42,500 bases of DNA from Prorocentrum cordatum (Eukaryota; Sar; Dinophyceae; Prorocentrales; Prorocentraceae), in the NCBI GenBank assembly GCA_963575745.1, contig CAUYUJ010019882.1, positions 200,001 to 242,500 of the forward strand. Reading direction: 5' to 3'. Made by a program: the position numbers and the translations under genes. The notes under the pieces were generated by a model. That model was not told the origin of the DNA, searched no databases, and worked only from the letters and a program-made list of their open reading frames with translations. Numbering within the stretch: the stretch's first letter is position 1; each line of letters starts with the position of its first letter. Below are positions 27,772 through 37,949 of the stretch, piece after piece.

Positions 27772-27907
27772 GAAGAACGGTCTGACATAAACTTTTTCGC
27801 CGTCGTGGACACCTACCCTTACGGTGGCACCGTAGGGGTATAAACTTTTCAGCCGCCCAGGGGCAGGTGTCCCCGACGGCGGCTAAGTTTATTTTATACC
27901 GTTCTGC
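27772..27907. mobile_element. Hairpin element M
   Basis: The left arm GAAGAACGGTCTGACATAAA and further CGCCGTCGTGGACACCTACC pair with the right arm ACCTGCCCCTGGGC...GGTGTCCCCGACGGCGG and TTTATTTTATACCGTTCTG. About 45 bp of stem encloses a second hairpin, CCCTTACGGTGGCACCGTAGGGG. No coding content. Confidence 0.75.
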
Positions 27908-28380
27908 GCTCGCTGAAGTCATTGAGTCACTGAGTCATCTCGGGACACCCACTGGTAGATTGTTTGGGCCATCGCGGGACTGCCCTGTGGCCTGCTGAAA
28001 GCCACGTTGAGATCATGTGCGGATCATTGGGCCCTTTTGGGGTCACCCTGGGGGCACGGTGGGTCCACGTCGTATCGACGCCGCGGCGACCCCGCCGCCA
28101 ACGACATCGGCCAATGTGGAACGATCTGGCGATCGGAAGACCGTCGACCGATCAAAGCGGAACGCACCACTCGGTGTCGGAAACCAGCGCAAGCGTCGTC
28201 GTGACACGAACCTGTCGCATTGTAGGGTACCTTGGCGCATTGAGGCCATCATGGAAACGCACTCGGGTCGAGGAGCCGCCTGGGCATGATTTCGGGTCCT
28301 CTTGAAGGCCTGCGCGTTTCCACCGAGATTCCCGCTGCGGCCAACTAACGCTTCACAGCTCGGCGCCCCTGCGTCGTACA
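27908..28380. other. No firm gene; weak minus-strand frame
   Basis: A minus-strand frame (about 28043-28250) reads MMASMRQGTLQCDRF, FRFDRSTVFRSPDRSTLADV with moderate codon bias. It could be an exon but falls below the better candidates, so it is not called. The rest shows nothing. Confidence 0.3.
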
Positions 28381-28960
28381 AAACGTGCACGGGGCGCCTG
28401 CGCTCACGGCGCGGGATTGAGGCGACGCCTGGACGTGCTCAGAGTGCCGGCGCCTGGCCATGGGCGGTGCCTGCGCTGCTACCGCACAACACCCGTGGCG
28501 CCTGCGCGAACAGGGCGCGATGCCTGGGAGACGTCTGCACCCCGTTGTCGGCTGTGCCCGGGCTGCCTGCGCCAGACCCTGCCCAGGGCCTGCGCTGGTG
28601 AAGCTGCAGCGCCTGCACTGCCTGCGCGGCCGCCGACAGGACGAGACGATGCCTGCACCCTGCCTCGGCGGTGGACAAACCTCCCTTTAGTAAACCTCCC
28701 TTTAGTGAAAACGGCCTGGGACCGAAACCGACGGACATGGACCCGCAAAAATGACGGCCGCGACGCCCCCTCGCGAACCGGAAACGGCCAATTCCTTACT
28801 CGACGTGTCAGGGTAGGAGGTCTATCCACCTCCGACTGCTAAACGACGTGCCCGCGGTGCCTCTGGTTGGACCAGCACCCGCGCCGATGCAGAGACGGTG
28901 CCCGCGGTGCCTGCGCGAACACTGCTATGACGACGCGACGCTTGAACCCTATCGTTCGAC
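28380..28960. repeat. Degenerate GGTGCCTGCGC repeats
   Basis: Many copies of GCCTGCGC, GGTGCCTGCGCTGC, GTGGCGCCTGCGCGAAC and GATGCCTG at irregular spacing. An exact 15-bp tandem pair AAACCTCCCTTTAGT lies at about 28678-28707. Cys/Leu/Arg-rich frames follow from the repeat. Confidence 0.6.
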
Positions 28961-29199
28961 GCGCGTGCGGCGCCCCCCGCCTGGCCATATATGCGCGCCC
29001 GCGGCAGCAAGAATCTGCCCTGAGACGTCGCAAGTAAGATCACTCGTGCGCAGATGTGCTCACACTCAGGCCCAATCAGACTCATAGTCCCTCACACTCG
29101 CTCACACTCGTTATCAAAAGGCCCTCGGGCTCACTCGGAGCACCCCAGACACGCCCATGCTCTGATAAAAGAGGTTCGGAAGAGGGATGAACCCATGTC

Positions 29200-29425
29200 T
29201 GACTCAATCGATCTCACTATCGATGTCACTATCGATTTCACGATCGATTTCAATATCGATCTTACCGTCGACCTCACTAACGATCTCGCCAGCGGAATCA
29301 TTATCGATCTCACTATCGATCGCACCATCGATCTCACTATCGATCTCACTATCGATCTCACTATCGATCTCACCATTGGTCTCACTATCGATTTCATGTT
29401 GATCTCACGATCGATCTCACTACAG
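29200..29425. repeat. 12-bp minisatellite ATCGATCTCACT
   Basis: About 19 units, the middle ones nearly perfect (CTCACTATCGAT). Because 12 is a multiple of 3, the plus frame repeats Ile-Asp-Leu-Thr and the minus frame repeats Ile-Val-Arg-Ser. GATCGATC-type palindromes recur in every unit. I take it as non-coding. Confidence 0.93.
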
Positions 29426-29427
29426 GA

Positions 29428-29560
29428 CACCGACGGGACACCGACGGCACACCGACGGGACAGACGGGAAACCAACGGGACACCGACGGGACACCGACGA
29501 CAACGACGGGACAGACGGGACATCAACGAGACACCGACGGGACACCACGGCGGGACGATC
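29428..29560. repeat. GACACCGACGG minisatellite
   Basis: About 11 units of GGACACCGACG, GGACAGACG and GGAAACCAACG type, with periods of 9 to 12 bp. Starts directly after the 12-bp array. Confidence 0.88.
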
Positions 29561-29880
29561 CGGCCAACGTCCGCACACTGGGGGAGGTTCGGACAATTGT
29601 CCTGCCCCGCCCTAGCAGCAGCGGAGTCATTTCTCTTGCCCGCCCACGCAGCTTCGCCCTGCCCGCACGCACGGCACGACCCGAAACCGAAATCGATTTC
29701 CCGGTGGGGGGCTCTCCGTCCCACTTCGATCTCACCCCCCCAATTTCCAAATCTTGGAAAATGGTGAGAAAAGAGATGCGCATATGGGAAACCCCGCGTC
29801 GAAAAATCATAGCCTGACGCCTCCACCTTCATCATCCTACCTATTTCACCTCCTCCTCCTCCTTCACCGCTCTGCGAAAG
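29561..29880. other. No gene recognised
   Basis: Ordinary-complexity sequence with a small hairpin TTTCCAAATCTTGGAAA at 29748-29764. No coding bias of note. Confidence 0.4.
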
Positions 29881-30190
29881 TTACACTCACACACGCACGC
29901 TAAGAACACTTACATTCAGATTGGTTATTTTTACACTGCCACACACTGATGCTCAGACTTACCCAGGCTTCCTGACACAGGTGCCGCTCATACCCAGACC
30001 CATGCAAACACAGAGCCACTCGAATCGGTCATACTCACCCATACGCAGGCCAGCCCATGCTCAGACCCACCCGTACCTAGCATAAAAAATACGTAGACCC
30101 ACTCACACTCAGACCCACTGATATTTAGAGCCGCACATACTCAGATAATACATGTTCAATCTCACTCACACTCTCACTCACCCGTAATTG
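29881..30190. repeat. Degenerate ACTCACACTCAGACCC repeat
   Basis: Loose units such as CTCAGACTTACCC, CTCAGACCCACC and CACACTCTCACTCACCC, related in type to 25235-25345. AT-richer than its surroundings. Confidence 0.65.
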
Positions 30191-30559
30191 CTCATATCTG
30201 GATTAAATCATGTTCATCAACCACAGGTTCCGGACTTTTACACAGGACCCCATGACTGGCCCGAAGTAGCAGGCATAGCGCTTGGGAATCCTAATGGGGG
30301 GAGCCACCAAAAGGTATGACTCTGACCCTCTCGCGCCTCGGGACCACTCAGGCAAAAAAAAACGTTTGTAGGGGGGGGGGGGCTTTACCTTTCCGTAGCC
30401 CCATGGCCGTTGCGTTTGACGCGGCATGGCGCTTGCGAGTCCCAAGTGGGTGCCACCAACGGTACAGCACGGGCCCGTTCGTGCCCAGACGGTCGGGGCC
30501 CCCCAGCACAGCTACATCTCTGCGTGCAGAACTACTCGACCAGAAGATTCTCATGTGCG
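30191..30559. other. No gene recognised
   Basis: Holds a run of about ten G at 30371-30382 and CCCAAGTGGGTGCCACC, which may be the eroded start of the satellite that follows. No coding signal. Confidence 0.35.
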
Positions 30560-31960
30560 TGCGCTCCAGTTCCCGGCACATCGAACCAGGAGGCCCTCAG
30601 CCTGCGGCGACGGAGCGCTCCCTGGCAGTGTCCACTCGGGGAAAGTTCCTGCTGGATGTCTGCAGCATCGGGATGATCTTGGGGGGGGGGGGCCCGAACA
30701 AGCGCTTCGCTCGAGGGGTCACACGATCTGGGCGAGCACTGGGCAAGCTTGGCGCCCCGACGCCCCCCCCCCCGCCTGGGGGTGCGGTGCTAACGGGGCC
30801 CCATACGGAGAGAGGCCAGGGGGTGCCAGAGCCAGCGAGCCCCTCGAGGCGTCCCCGAACATCTACGGACGCGGGGAAGTGCAGCACCCCTCGGCGGCTC
30901 GTCGGCGGGGTCCCCAACGGCTACCCTTGCTGAGCCGAAGAGATCGTGAGGCTTTCGTGTGGCGGGTTGGCGGCGCCAAAGGAGCGAAGCGCTCGAGACG
31001 TCCCCGCCAGCCACACACACTGCGGACGCGAACCTGGCGGCACTGCCGCGCCCGCGGTGTCGGGGTGATCACGTGGCTCTCTCGAAAAAAGGGTCCGGCC
31101 CACCAGGCGACAAGTCGAAGGAGACATCACCGGCATCTGGACTCGAACCGGCAAGTGTGCCCAGGTACCACGCCTGCTTTGTCGCGGCGGTCGTGGGGCT
31201 CTCGATAGAAGTGTCTGTGAGGGGGCGGGGGGGGGCAGAAAGGGCAAAACGCCCAGTACATCCCCAGGACCTTGTCGCGAGCGGGGACATGGCACAACCC
31301 CTGGCGGCTCCTCTTTGGGGGGACCAGATGCCACGCCAACTATATCGCGGCGACCCTGAGGCTCGCAGTATCGAAAAATCTGGGGGGGGGCCAGCAAATC
31401 AAGTGAGACATCACCGGATCTGGGCGCGAACGGGGAAAAAGCACCCATGGCGACCCCCTTAGAGAGCCCAAGTGCCACGCCTGCTATGTCGCGGTGATCA
31501 CGGGGCGCTCGAAAACGAGGAGTCGGGGGCGCCGAAACGGGCAAACCGCCCGACGCGTCCTCACAGCCTGGGCGCGAACGGGGATCTGAAGCCACCCCTT
31601 GGGGCATCCGAGTGCCACGCCTGCCATGTCGCGGTGATCATGGAGCCCTCAAGACAAGGAGGCCGAGGCGACGGGGAAATGGAAGCACCCCGTGGCGGCC
31701 CCCCCTTTGGGTGCCCATGTGCCACGCCTGCGTAGGCGCAGTGGTCATGCGGCCCTCACGGATGAGGAGGCGGGGGCGCCGAAGCGGACAAACCGCCCGA
31801 CGCGTGCTCACAGCGCCGAAACGGGCAAGCCGCCTGAGACATCACCAGAATCAGCACGCCAACGGGGAAGTGAAACCATCCGATGCGGCTCCTCCTTGGA
31901 GTGCCAAAGTTCCACTCTGCTACGTTTTGGCCACCACGAGTGAGCCGAAGCCTAAGGAGC
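30560..31960. repeat. ~145-bp degenerate satellite, about ten units
   Basis: The recurring block GTGCCACGCCTGCTATGTCG, then GTGATCACGGGGC and CTCGAAAA, lies at about 30673, 31060, 31180, 31330, 31480, 31617, 31725 and 31915. It is followed by CGCCGAAACGGGCAAACCGC and CATCACCGGATCTGGGCGCG. Spacing is 110-190 bp, many units have indels. Long open frames on both strands, of up to 260 codons, reflect the repeat and carry no family motif. Confidence 0.82.
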
Positions 31961-33119
31961 GAGTATGTGTGGGTGGCAACATGAGTGCCAGAGTATGCAT
32001 GGGTATGAATGTGAGTCTGAGCATGCGTGTGTCTGAGCACGAAGGATCACATTATGGGCGGCCTGTGTGCATGACTCCAAATATGACTTGGCTGAATACG
32101 GGCGGATCTGCGTGAATGGTCTGGCATCCGTGATAGAAAATTAGAGCGACTCTGTGTATTGTGCGTGCGTCTGTGGGGAAGGCGGTAATCTGCGTAAGAA
32201 GGAATAAGGGGGCAAGAGGGAAGAAGGGAGGCAGAGACAACACACCAGTAGCAAGAACCCCATACCTAGGACATGGGGAACAACTGTAAAATATCCCCAA
32301 GACTCCTGAATCCTTGTGACCTTGGACCACTGTTCCTCGTCGCGACCTCTTTGAATACCTACCAGACAGGCCCGACCAGACCCAGCATGCGGCATGGTGG
32401 ATTCACACTCCTCCGAAAACGTTTGGAGCACAGAAGTCTCCAGAGGAGTCCACACACACACACACCTGGGCGGCGCGTGGGTCGGGCATGGTCCGTCGGG
32501 CGACCGTGGAATCCCCCCCCCCTCCCCTGAGCACACGTCCGCTGTCCTGGACGCCGGAGCCGTCGCCCCGCAGCAGGCCCAAGACCTGCACGCGAGGGGG
32601 GGGGGGGGGGGCGCCCCGCACGCGCGCGGCGGCCGCCAGCCAGAGCTCTGTCGAGAGCCGGCGCGCTTTCCCCGCAGAGAGGGGGGGGGTCACTGAGCCC
32701 CACGCGTGGGAATGGGACGCCCGCGCGGCACCGACGCTCGCGCGGCACTGCCTCCCACGCAGAGGAGGCGGTCGCCCCGCGGGCCCAGCGGGCACAGCCG
32801 CGCACCGTGGGAGGGGACGCCCCCGCGGCGGGGCGCCGAAGCTGTCGTCCAGGAGGAGGCGCGTGTCCCTCGCACCCTTCTGCCTTCCACCCTCGTCCCC
32901 GCCCCACTCCTCCCTCCCTCCTCCCTCCTCCCTAATCGTTGTGCCATCCTCCTCCCCCCTCCCCCCTCACCAATCTCCTCTTCCTGCGAATCTCGAACTC
33001 CCCTCCCTTCACCTTTATAACACCTCCCTGTCGCAGCCTCAGGCTTGTCGGTAAGGCCAGCCAGGCATTTCGCCTGAGACTTCCTCACTACTAGGCACGG
33101 TAAAACATAGAATTTGCGA
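31961..33119. other. No gene recognised
   Basis: Ordinary-complexity sequence with a GTATGCATGGGTATGAATG stretch at its start, a CA run at 32452-32465, a run of 16 G at about 32597-32612 and GC-rich palindromic sequence (GCGGCGGCCGCC) near 32627. Pyrimidine-rich between 32880 and 33000. Open frames lack consistent bias. Confidence 0.4.
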
Positions 33120-34450
33120 CAGTTTCACATTGGAGGGCAGATCGTTCTCAAACTGATGCGCTCGCTTTAGCGCCGCGCACTCGCGCCTCAAAAGTTTATA
33201 GCCTGTTCACGGATGCATGGCGGGCAGTTTTCAACATGTGGATCTCGCTTTTAATTCGCAGCGTTGACGTCCCAGGAACGGCATCCTGGCACGAGCTAGG
33301 ACTGTCAGGACGGACCAGAAACGTGGATCCGCGGCGTTACGGTCACAAATGCAATGTTTTGGCACGACGGGAGGTTTTCAGACGGCTGTCCTCTAATGGG
33401 CCGATTCCCGACATGAGAACTAATTCTTATAGGGACCTATGATGAGGAAACTCGGAAGGAGGATTACTGCAACATCGTTGGTGGGTCTTGGGTGTACACT
33501 GGTCCTGATCCTCATCCAGCCCAGTTCGTTATAAACAACTCCTCCCTGTCGAGGCCCCAGGCGTCTCGATAGGGCGGACTGGGAGTTTCGCCTGAGATTC
33601 CCTCACCACGTATTATCCTGAAACTCGCTATTTGCATCTGTTTCATGGATGGAAGGGGGCGGTTTCCGTTGGCACCACGCACGCCCATCTTCAAAACGTG
33701 CAGCAGCTTAACGGATGAGGAGTGGGTCAACATGTGGCTCTCTCCCTGGGCCCTCGTACATTCGTCCCAATCGTTTGCAACGATTTGCAGATGGAACACG
33801 TGTCGCTTCCAACATGTGGTTTTCGCCTGTGCGCCGCGCACATTCGTCGCAAAATGCTGCGGCGGTGTCGTTGTTGAAAGGCGGTTCATTTTCATAAGGT
33901 GGCTCTCGCCTCAATGCCGCGCGCACTCGTCCTAAACATCTGCAGCAATTTCGCTGATGGTGTGGGGGTGGGGGGGTGGGGGGGGGCGTTGACAAAATGC
34001 GGTTACCGCCTTAGCGCTGCGCACATGCGTTTCAAAGTCCGCAAGAATGTCAAGTATGGAAGGTGGTGCTGTTCAAAACGGGGCTCTCGTCATAGCGCAA
34101 CGCTCATTCACCTCGCAACGATTTCACTGATGGGAAGGGGGGCGTTCTCAAATGTGGTTCTGGCGCCGCGATCATCGCCTTAAACGTAACACTTTCAGCG
34201 ATGGAAGGGGGGGCGTTCAACATGGTGCTCTCGCCCTAGCGCCGAGCACATGCGTTTTTTCTTCTCACAATGCATAGCAAGTTCACGGATGGAAGGCGGT
34301 GTTTTTTTAAAGCTGGGCTCTCGCCTTCGGGACGCGAACACTCGCCTCAACATCCTTGAGCGGCTTTGATCCTTGGTCTTGTTCAACATGAGGGTACCGT
34401 CCCAGCACCGCGCGCCTTGGTTCTCGAATGTTACGTTAAACAGGGTGGAG
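33120..34450. repeat. ~82-bp degenerate satellite
   Basis: The unit contains TCAACATGTGGCTCTCGCC, TAGCGCCGCGCACATGCGTC and ATTTCACGGATGGAAGG. The CGCCGCGCAC-like block recurs at about 33168, 33832, 33915, 34012, 34096, 34163, 34240, 34325 and 34405. A region at 33260-33640 does not show the unit clearly. Moderate GC, strongly drifted. Confidence 0.72.
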
Positions 34451-34693
34451 GCTTATTTTTCCCGAATGACGCGTTCGCCTGTGACTCCGTTAAGGTTAAC
34501 GGTCCAGAACTTCAACGTACGTAGCGCTACACGGGTCCATGGCGGACCTTTCTCAGACTGGTGCTGCCGCTTGACACTGACTTGGAGGCGGTCCTTCTTC
34601 CCCTATGAACTCTATGATGAGTATAGGTCACGTTTCTGGCTACTCGCTGCTAAGATGAAAGGCGAATTCTCTGCAAAGCGGGGCACTCTCAAA

Positions 34694-34915
34694 CATCACA
34701 GGTCCAACTGCGCTTGTCATTCGAGGGGCTCTTCTTGCAGTGAAGCAGAAGCCTTGTAAGAGGCGTGTGCGGAGGGAACTTGGAACGGGAGTGCGTGCGT
34801 GTGTCATCACAGATCCAACTGCGCTTGTCATTCGAGGGGCTCTTCTTGCAGTGAAGCAGAAGCCTTGTAAGAGGCGTGTGCGAAGAGGATTTGGAACAGG
34901 AGTGCGTGCGTGTGT
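34694..34915. repeat. 111-bp tandem duplication, two units
   Basis: CATCACAGGTCCAACTGCGC starts at 34694 and again at 34805. I count 6 differences in 111 bp, about 95% identity, so it is one of the youngest duplications here. The length is 37 codons and both strands stay open across it, but no family is recognisable. Confidence 0.9.
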
Positions 34916-35189
34916 TGCAGTATCGTTGATGCACATTTGGCTTATTCTGGTCCTCCTCTGCCTATATCTCCGCCCTCTCTCCCGCCCACACGCCCCTCCC
35001 CGATTTTTCCCTCCCTCCCTCCCTCCCCGCGCGGTCAGCGGCAAGGAGGGGGCGCGGAGAGGGGGCACGGATGACGAGGAGCAGGAGCGATGCGGAGGGA
35101 AAGGAAGGGAGAACAACCCGAGACGGGGAGGAGATTTACTACTCATCCCCTCCGCCTCACCCTCCATCGGGCCCCCACCCTCTCACACA

Positions 35190-35307
35190 CCCTTCCTCCT
35201 CCTCCTCCTCCTCCTCCTCCTCCTCCTCCTCCTGCTCCTCCTCCTCTCCTCCTCCTCCTCCTCCTCCTCCTCCTCCTCCTCCTCCTCCTCCTCCTCCTCC
35301 TCCTCCC
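35190..35307. repeat. CTC microsatellite
   Basis: Some 38 CTC triplets with two interruptions (TCCTGCTCC, CTCTCC). Pyrimidines on the plus strand. Confidence 0.96.
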
Positions 35308-35700
35308 CCCCTCACCCTCTCCGCCGCCCTCGCGCAGAGAGGAGAGAGCAGCACTCTCTCCCCTCCCCCGGACAGGCTGAGCGGGCCTGCCCCCGCCCCA
35401 CTGCCGCGAAAGTGCTTCTCCGCACGCAGGGGTGTCACAAAAGGCGCACGGCGCGGCGCGCGGGCAGGGGCGCGGCGCGCGGGCTCCCGGGACGGTGGCC
35501 TCGATCAGCCCTCGAGGGCGCCAGCGTTCGAGGATCGACGCTGGGGGATCCTCCTGGCCCCTTTGGGGGGCCTTCTGGGGCGCCCCTCGCTGCCACGGCA
35601 AGCTAGAAAGCCTGCGGCTGGATCCTGCTCCCCCTTATGTTCTCCTCCTCCTCCTCCTCCTCCTCCTCCGCCCATCAGATTCCTCCCCCGCGTTCACATC
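35308..35700. other. No gene recognised
   Basis: GC-rich sequence with GGCGCGGCGCGCGGGC-type repeats around 35450-35485 and a short (CTC)n at 35641-35669. No convincing exon. Confidence 0.4.
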
Positions 35701-35701
35701 A

Positions 35702-35815
35702 TCGAATCATGGTGTAGAGATCGAGCGCCGTTTCATTCAGTATGCACGTGATCAGCTTTTCCGGCTGACCACCCAGCACGCCAACAGCAACGGAGGCCAA
35801 ACGGGCGTGTGCGTG
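35702..35815 (-). CDS. Possible exon following 35899-35988
   Basis: The minus strand, after an AGAAGCTAG acceptor, reads ARLASVAVGVLGGQPEK and LITCILNETALDLYTMIR, then a stop or donor. It is helical-looking with mixed composition. Codon bias is only moderate. Its phase (0) matches the end of the preceding exon. The plus strand is also open here, but with poorer bias. Confidence 0.38.
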
Positions 35816-35898
35816 CTAGCTTCTCCCTGGAAGGCCAGCTTTGGCTCCCGTCATGCGTTCAATAAGAACACAACGCTGCCGAGATGAGACACCCTGGC

Positions 35899-35988
35899 CT
35901 GGGGTGAGCGCGACTCCAGCCACAGCGCGTTCCGCCTGTCCAGGAAGAAAATGTCGCTGAGCAGGTCGTAGAGGCTCGAGGCCAAGAC
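35899..35988 (-). CDS. Coding exon, unknown protein
   Basis: The minus strand, exactly 30 codons: VLASSLYDLLSDIFFLDRRN, ALWLESRSPQ. Nearly every third position is G or C (26 of the first 28). It is bordered by an acceptor GTGCTCAG and a GC-type donor CAG/GCCAGG. The amphipathic Leu/Phe pattern suggests a helix in a globular protein. I thought of ion-channel RCK and sorting-nexin C-terminal regions, but the match is too weak to name either. Confidence 0.55.
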
Positions 35989-36037
35989 CTGAGCACAGAG
36001 CACAAAGCATCATACGCAGTTGCCGCATTACCTAAAC
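35989..36037 (-). other. Predicted 49-bp intron
   Basis: On the minus strand it runs from GTTTAGGTAATG to TGTGCTCAG. The exon-intron and intron-exon joints both read CAGGT, the kind of direct repeat at both splice sites reported for dinoflagellate introns. The upstream exon (about 36038-36100) is not clearly defined. Confidence 0.35.
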
Positions 36038-36184
36038 CTGACCGAACTGGAACTCGGACGACACATGCACGCCATGGAGAGACATCAGCCCAGACGATCA
36101 CCGCAACGTTTGATTCACTCTGGCTGTGCTCCACATTGCGGTCACCATGTGGCCAATAACACGCGCACTGCGGATGGTTACTAT

Positions 36185-36262
36185 GCGGGTTCCTGCCTGC
36201 ACGCGTACTGAGATGAGGCCAGCAAACCGAAATAACTCCGACAACACGCTTGCATACCGCTC
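36185..36262 (-). CDS. Possible small exon upstream of the 49-bp intron
   Basis: The minus strand, after GGGAATATCAG, reads ERYASVLSELFRFAGLIS and meets a GTACGC donor. A further good donor (TTGAG/GTAAGA) stands upstream at about 36312. G/C bias is weaker than in the 35.9-kb exon, and phases of these pieces could not be reconciled into one model. Confidence 0.3.
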
Positions 36263-36439
36263 CTGATATTCCCACCCTGCTGTTCTGGGGGGCGCACGAC
36301 TCCCCAATTCTTACCTCAATGCATCTACGTGGTGGGAAATCTCTGGTGGCACCAGATTATGTGGCGGAAGCGATGTGGCAACGCTTCGTGCCCACCGAGG
36401 TGCTGACAAGAAGCTGGGCCCCCCCCCCAAAGCAGGGCC

Positions 36440-36900
36440 CCCAACTGCTCATGCTTGCGACACGCTGCGCGCCTCCCCGCTGGACGACTGCGGCCGCAGC
36501 GGGCGACAACGTGCCGGCGAATCCTCTCGACGCACCCGCACAGGCGGCAGCGGGCGGCAGCGGGCGGCAACGGGACGACACGTGGCGATACCCTCGACGC
36601 ACCCACACAGGCGGCAGCGGGCGGCAGCGGGCGGCAGCGGTACGACACGTGGCGAATCCCCGACGCACCCACACACTTTTTGATCCGCAGGTCGAGAGCG
36701 CACCTCTTCCGGTCGAAGCTAAGCGGGCCGCGCGAAGCTTGAATTGGGCAGAGAAGAGGAGGGAGGAAGCGGCGGAGCCTCAGAGCGAGGCCGAGAGGAG
36801 GCATAGCCTCGGATACCCGACGCACCCACGCACGCGGCAGCGGGCGGGAGCGCGGCGAGCCCTCGGCGCACCCGCACTTAAGCGGCGCTCCGAGCGGCGA
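36440..36900. repeat. 66-bp minisatellite with GGCGGCAGC core
   Basis: Units carry GGCGGCAGCGGGCGGCAGCG, ACGACACGTGGCGA and CCCCGACGCACCCACACA. CGACGCACCC falls at 36528, 36595 and 36661, and drifted units continue to about 36900. Since 66 bp is 22 codons, all frames stay open, which mimics a gene. Confidence 0.85.
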
Positions 36901-37400
36901 CGGGCGGCCTCGGGCCGAGGAGCGCGGCGAAGCCTCGCGACGCGCCAACCCCGCTCCTGTGGACGACAGGCCAGATGCCCCAGGCGCAGGCACTGCTTTC
37001 GGGCGTTGGCAGAATTGGGTTTCGTGGAACCTGGTTTCGTGATTTGCACCGGGGGCGCGCCCCCCCGTCCGATTTCCACTAACCGGGTTAACTGCCGTCA
37101 CCCGAAAAACACCAGGTACGGCAAACCTGGTTTAGTGAATCTGGCCAATTAGGGCCCCAGGGCCCTACCGCTAACCGGGTCCCTTTACCCGGGGTCCTGG
37201 CTATGCCCGATGCTTGGGGAACAAACATGCACGAAGCGAAAACCAGTTGGTTTGCGTGCGGAGGGCTCGAGCCCGTGTGGGGGGGGGAGGGGGGGCGCGC
37301 CTAGCCGAGGGAGCGGGGCAGCCCACCCCCCCTCAGCCCCTCGCTTCTGGGGAGGAGGGGGGGCGTGGCCACGGAGCGTCACCCCGTGCCCCTGCCCATA
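36901..37400. other. No gene; one inverted repeat
   Basis: Contains the inverted pair ATTTCCACTAACCGGGTTAA (37072-37091) and AACCTGGTTTAGTGAAT (37117-37133), with a third related arm ACCTGGTTTCGTGATTTGC at 37030. G-rich runs lie at 37280-37300 and 37350-37365. No coding bias. Confidence 0.45.
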
Positions 37401-37620
37401 GGCCCCCGCAACGGCAGGGCAGTTCTTTCGCCGTTTGCGAAAAAGTCTCTTGAAGATGGAAGCGGGACAAAAAAGGCGACCAGCAACGGGCAGTCTGAGC
37501 TGGAACCAGAACAAAAACGGCGACGGAACGGGCAACAGAAGCGGCGCCCGTCGGAAGCGTTAACGAAATGGCAGAACGGAACCGGTGCAAACACGGCCCT
37601 GTCGTTTCCAGGGCCCACCG
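37401..37620 (-). mobile_element. Inverted-repeat element, family E, copy 3
   Basis: In inverted orientation relative to the 20.9-kb copy. Left end GGCCCCCGCAACGGCAGGGC, right end ACGGCCCTGTCGTTTCCAGG: ~20-bp imperfect TIRs of the form GGAAACGRCAGGGCCGT. The interior AAAAACGGCGACGGAACGGG is the complement of the CCGTTTTT pattern of the other copies. The most complete copy of the family. Confidence 0.62.
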
Positions 37621-37764
37621 GGCCCCTGCCCCTGGTCCTGGGCGCTGCGACATCTTGGAAGCGCCCCCGCTCCGCGAGAAACATTCCCCTGGGGAGGCCC
37701 AGGCATCCCCCCCGCTGCTCGTGGGGCTCGCGGTGCGGGGCACCACATTCGAACCCTTACACTT

Positions 37765-37880
37765 AGGTCGGGCGTGTCCTCCTACAGGCGGATTCGGGCC
37801 AAACATTGAAAGTAGTCGAAACATATGCAAAGAATAAGCAAGAGTAGTCGGGAAATCGTCCCCAGACTGGTTGTTTACTA
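37765..37880. mobile_element. TIR element, family B, copy 3 (partial)
   Basis: Left end AGGTCGGGCGTGTCCTCCTA preceded by TT, with the internal CCCCAGACTGG matching the complement of the GTCTGGGG core of copy 1. No right terminus is found before the CTC tract at 37950, so the copy is truncated or its end has been overwritten. Confidence 0.5.
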
Positions 37881-37949
37881 TTGTTCCCAACCCTCCTGTG
37901 GTTGAGGTACTCGTTTTGGATAGTGCAGTGTGGTCGCGTCCTTCTCCTC

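Noticed and set aside
29054-29835. Frames with Ile-Asp-Leu-Thr or Ile-Val-Arg-Ser repeats
   Set aside because: Translation of a 12-bp minisatellite, which keeps every frame open.
30391-30412. TCCGTAGCCCCATGGCC resembles the start of the spliced leader
   Set aside because: Nine bases match, then the sequence diverges; no leader gene or processed copy can be supported.
30921-31607. Open frame of 228 codons with periodic sequence
   Set aside because: Satellite of ~145 bp with no family motif and no codon bias.
35899-35988. Assigning the exon to a BK-type channel or a sorting nexin
   Set aside because: The similarity is a few hydrophobic positions; no diagnostic residues can be shown.
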